Assembly (NCBI GenBank): GCA_002685075.1
Contig: NYWO01000043.1
Location: forward strand, 1-34,187
DNA length: 34,187 nt
Direction of reading: 5' to 3'
From: Arcobacter sp.
Lineage (GTDB): Bacteria; Campylobacterota; Campylobacteria; Campylobacterales; Arcobacteraceae
Shown piece by piece: positions 31,045 through 34,187 of this stretch. The first letter of the stretch is position 1. Each line of letters opens with the position of its first letter. Both the position numbers and the translations under genes were made by a program. Below the pieces are notes generated by a model. It saw nothing but the letters and a program-made list of their open reading frames with translations. It was not told where the DNA came from and did no database searches.

Positions 31045-34000
31045 ATGAATAAAGCAATAGAATACTTTTTAAAGAACTCACGTCTTAACTATACCCTTTT
31101 ACTTTTTATTTTAATTATGGGTATTTTTTCTTATATAAAAATACCAAAAGAGATGTTTCCTACTGTTTCATTAGATAGTATTCAAGTAAGTGGAAGTTAT
31201 AGTGGGGCTAGTGCTGACAATCTAAATAACTTTGCCGTAATAGAAATAGAAAATCAAATAGATACCATTTCAGGCATTGAAGAGATTAAATCAACTATAC
31301 GAAATGGAAGTTTTAATATAGAAATTGAACTTCAAGATGGAGTGGATAAACAAGATGTTAAAGATGATATAAGTGATGCAGTTAGTGCTGCTAAAAAATA
31401 TCTTCCAAGTGATATGACGGAACCTACCGTATCAAGTGTTGAACGACAAAAATCACTTTTAAATGTATCTATATCTTCACAAAATAGAACTAAAGCCCAA
31501 ATATTAGATTTAGCAGATACTATCAAGGCAAAATTATATCAAGTGCCTAGTATTAGTGAGATTGAAATCTTTGGAGATAGTGATTTACAAATAGATCTTT
31601 ACTTAGACCATAAAAAAATAAATATGTATGGTTTAGAAAGTAATTTAGTTATATCAGCACTTCAAAATTTTTCTTATATATATCCAGTTGGTCAAATAGA
31701 ACAAGTAGGAAACCATATATATCTAACTGCAAATAATAATAAATTTGATAAAAATTTATGGGAAAATACAATTATTAAAGTAAATGATAAAAAAGTTTAT
31801 TTAAAAGATATTGCTGATATTTTAATTGATTATCCAACAGATGAAACAATCTCAAGATTAAATGGAAAAACAACAGTATCACTTAATGTATATAAAAATG
31901 ATGAAGGTGATTCAATTGCTGTTGCAAATAAGATTCAAGATATCTTAGAAGAGTATGAAAAAACAAGCAATGATTTAACTATAAGTGTTACGAGAGACTC
32001 TTCAGGTCCTGTTGGTGATAGAATAAAAACCATAATATCAAATATCACTTTAGGACTTATTTTAGTTGGACTTACTATGCATATTCTTATTTCATCAAGA
32101 TTATCTTTAATAATAGTAATGGGAATACCATTTTCTTTTATTTTAGGTCTTCTAATTATTGAAAGCTTGGGATATAGTTTAAATATGATTTCGCTTATGG
32201 CAATTTTAATGTCATTAGGAATTGTGGTTGATGATGCAATTATTGTAAGTGAAAATATACAAAGGCATTTAGATGAAGGTGCAGAATTAAATGAGGCTGT
32301 TTTAAATGGTGCAAAAGAGATGATTGCTCCTGTTTTAATTGCAGCATTTACTACAATTTTCGCATTTTTACCAATGCTATTAATAAGTGGAGAGTTTGGT
32401 ATTTTGATGATGCTTATACCAATAGTTATCTCTGTTCTTATTTTTGCATCACTTATTGAATCATTTATATTTTTGCCTCTTCACGCAAAACATATTTTAA
32501 AAAGAAAAGATAAAATGCTTGATTGGACAAAGGCGTATAATTTTTATGAAAACATCTTACATAAAGTCATACACTATAAAAAAACTTTCTTAATCATGTT
32601 TTTTATTACTGTTCCTTTAATCACTTATCTTTTAATAAGCCAAAGTAGATTTCAAATGATGCCTGATATGGTTTCTAGAAATGTAACATTATCTTTTAAA
32701 CTTGATGAATCAAAATCTTTAGAAGAAACAGATGTTATTACAAAGAAATATGAAGAAATTCTTTTAAAAAATGCAAAAGAACTTTTTATAAAAAACATAG
32801 ATGCAACTATTGGAAGATTTACAAATATTGCAAGTTCTAGTGAAACAATAGAAAATGGTTTTACAATAGCTTTAGAACTAGAGGATACAAAGGAAGATGA
32901 TTTTTTAAATAAATATGTTAATCCTGTGTTAAATCTTAGCTTCGATTTTGAACAGAAAAGTAAAGTAAGAACAACAGATACAAATGAAGCAATGCAACAA
33001 ATAAGAGAACTAGTAACTCCTTTAACAAAAGAGGATAAAGTTGTAGAATTTAACGTAGTAACAAGCAGAATTGGAATAGTAAGAACTGATGTTGAATTAA
33101 AACTAAGTAGTGATGATAAAACAGCTCTTTTAGCAGGTATAAAAACACTTAAAACTGCAATTAGTAAAATTGAAGGAACAAAAGATATTGCAGATAATAC
33201 ACAGTTGGGTGATTGGGAGTATAAATTCTCTTTAAATAATTATGCAATGAATTTAGGATTAACAGATAAAGAAATAGCCTCACAACTTACAAACTATTTT
33301 ATGGAAAAAGACCAAGGCGATACTTTTAATAAAGATGGTGTAATCAATATTATGACGGAATCAGTTTATAAAGATAGTATTGATGAACTAAAGCACTTTT
33401 TAATAGCAATAGATAATAAAAAGATTGAACTTAAAGAACTTGTTGATTTTAAAATTGAGAGAAATTTCGAAAAAATAGAGAAAGAAGATGGCCTAATTCA
33501 AAAAACTGTATTTGCAAATGTAGATACAAAAATCACAAGTGCAAATGAAGTTATAAAAAAACTTAATTCAACTATTAAAAATATAGAGAAAACAGGTGTA
33601 AACATAGGCTTTGGAGGTGAACGTGAAAAAAGTTCACAAATGGCAAGTGATATGATAAAAGCTTTTATGGTAGGTCTATTTTTAATATTTTTAACATTAC
33701 TTATTAATTTTCCATCTTTTAAAAGTGCATTTATTATTTTATCTGTTATTCCATTTACTGCATTTGGAGTAATTTTAGGACACACTATTATGGGAATAAA
33801 TCTAAATTCCCAGTCATTTATAGGAATGTTAGGACTTGCAGGTGTTGTAATTAATGATGGAATTATTATGCTTGATTTTTTACATGATACAAAGAATAGA
33901 CAAGAGTTTTTCGTAAAAGCAAAACAAAGAGTAAGACCTATTTTAATTACTTCAATTACTACGATATTAGGGCTTGCAACTTTAATATTCTTCCCAACAG

Positions 34001-34122
34001 GTGAATCTTTAATGCTACAACCAATTGCCATATCACTTGGATTTGGGATTGCTTGGGGAACGATATTAAATCTTATTTATGTACCTGCTTTATATGCAAC
34101 ACTATTTAAAATAAAGGATTAG
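31045..34122 (+). CDS. RND-family efflux pump inner-membrane subunit
   Basis: The 1025-residue protein has the AcrB/HAE-type layout: a first membrane helix (about 12-32), a large periplasmic pore/docking loop, helices 2-6 (about 335-480) with the proton-relay motif GIVVDDAIIVSENIQRHLDEG, helix 7 (about 515-533), a second periplasmic loop, and helices 8-12 (about 870-1020, with GVVINDGIIMLDF). It should drive proton-coupled export with an adaptor and an outer-membrane channel. The sequence is far from E. coli AcrB, closer to divergent environmental RND pumps, so the substrate cannot be predicted. GGAGA precedes the ATG. Unusually for this group the adaptor gene is not upstream; a gene for an exported protein starts 4 bases after its stop. 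Confidence 0.93.
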   Translation: MNKAIEYFLKNSRLNYTLLLFILIMGIFSYIKIPKEMFPTVSLDSIQVSGSYSGASADNLNNFAVIEIENQIDTISGIEEIKSTIRNGSFNIEIELQDGVDKQDVKDDISDAVSAAKKYLPSDMTEPTVSSVERQKSLLNVSISSQNRTKAQILDLADTIKAKLYQVPSISEIEIFGDSDLQIDLYLDHKKINMYGLESNLVISALQNFSYIYPVGQIEQVGNHIYLTANNNKFDKNLWENTIIKVNDKKVYLKDIADILIDYPTDETISRLNGKTTVSLNVYKNDEGDSIAVANKIQDILEEYEKTSNDLTISVTRDSSGPVGDRIKTIISNITLGLILVGLTMHILISSRLSLIIVMGIPFSFILGLLIIESLGYSLNMISLMAILMSLGIVVDDAIIVSENIQRHLDEGAELNEAVLNGAKEMIAPVLIAAFTTIFAFLPMLLISGEFGILMMLIPIVISVLIFASLIESFIFLPLHAKHILKRKDKMLDWTKAYNFYENILHKVIHYKKTFLIMFFITVPLITYLLISQSRFQMMPDMVSRNVTLSFKLDESKSLEETDVITKKYEEILLKNAKELFIKNIDATIGRFTNIASSSETIENGFTIALELEDTKEDDFLNKYVNPVLNLSFDFEQKSKVRTTDTNEAMQQIRELVTPLTKEDKVVEFNVVTSRIGIVRTDVELKLSSDDKTALLAGIKTLKTAISKIEGTKDIADNTQLGDWEYKFSLNNYAMNLGLTDKEIASQLTNYFMEKDQGDTFNKDGVINIMTESVYKDSIDELKHFLIAIDNKKIELKELVDFKIERNFEKIEKEDGLIQKTVFANVDTKITSANEVIKKLNSTIKNIEKTGVNIGFGGEREKSSQMASDMIKAFMVGLFLIFLTLLINFPSFKSAFIILSVIPFTAFGVILGHTIMGINLNSQSFIGMLGLAGVVINDGIIMLDFLHDTKNRQEFFVKAKQRVRPILITSITTILGLATLIFFPTGESLMLQPIAISLGFGIAWGTILNLIYVPALYATLFKIKD

Positions 34123-34125
34123 ATT

Positions 34126-34187
34126 ATGAAGAAATATTTACTTATATTAATAACACCATTTATGCTATTTGCCCAAACTTATATGGC
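34126..34187 (+). CDS. Start of an exported protein (3' partial)
   Basis: The ATG at 34126 lies 4 bases after the RND stop with AAGGA overlapping the end of that gene. Twenty codons are visible: MKKYLLILITPFMLFAQTYM, a typical signal peptide with likely cleavage after FA. Position suggests the periplasmic adaptor (HlyD/AcrA type) or outer-membrane channel of the efflux system, but the visible part cannot decide. Confidence 0.7.
   Translation, partial: MKKYLLILITPFMLFAQTYM

Noticed and set aside
33498-34031. 177-codon open frame antisense to the RND pump gene
   Set aside because: It lies wholly inside a strongly supported pump gene, its translation has no recognisable family and shows the Ile/Ser/Pro-rich composition of a reverse-strand shadow.

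Overview
The window is AT-rich, densely coded DNA that looks like a chromosomal segment of a Campylobacterota bacterium, most likely Arcobacteraceae. The grounds are a fused ResB/CcsA (CcsBA) cytochrome c biogenesis protein, a HQWRQPL-type PAS histidine kinase, a dimeric all-alpha dUTPase, a CmoB/DUF455/DsrE gene set, and promoters that consist of a T-rich stretch plus an extended -10 box (TTTTGATATAAT-like) without a clear -35. About 29 protein genes are supported. I see no tRNA, rRNA, CRISPR array, insertion sequence or prophage gene.

Layout. Bases 1-1065 hold the 3' part of a response regulator/PAS/GGDEF diguanylate cyclase. Bases 1083-3457 (minus) are a compact operon S4 protein-trpD-tsaE-lptB, divergent from argG (3527-4774). 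A TonB-dependent receptor (4841-6886, minus) is preceded by a clear TPP riboswitch (about 6963-7064), so it is probably an outer-membrane thiamine transporter; its leader also contains a hairpin that would mask the ribosome binding site. Bases 7314-13970 (plus) form a five-gene run: M20 carboxypeptidase, RimK-like ATP-grasp ligase, ATP-grasp protein fused to two helix-hairpin-helix repeats, multidomain M14 carboxypeptidase, and gamma-carbonic-anhydrase-like protein. This is the most plausible candidate for an undescribed system: enzymes that could build, and enzymes that could cut, peptide bonds, encoded side by side.

Bases 14017-17200 (minus) are recR, a 57-residue Cys-rich mini-protein, an orphan soluble histidine kinase and a dUTPase with an extra HTH-like N-terminus. 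dnaJ and trpB follow on plus. Bases 19703-21198 (minus) carry a DUF455 ferritin-like protein overlapping an unrecognised protein. Bases 21252-23744 (plus) are an MBL-fold hydrolase with two tandem degenerate GGDEF proteins. cmoB (minus) converges on them. Then come ccsBA and pepD (plus), a periplasmic DsrE-like protein, a DUF1853 protein and a membrane-anchored Mrr-like protein (minus), an RND efflux pump (plus), and the first 20 codons of a further exported protein at the right edge.

Convergent gene pairs are often separated by a single compact hairpin that can serve both strands, in places overlapping the coding ends. Nine genes start with TTG. Two genes (recR and the S4 gene) have a -10 box so close to the start codon that leaderless mRNAs are predicted.
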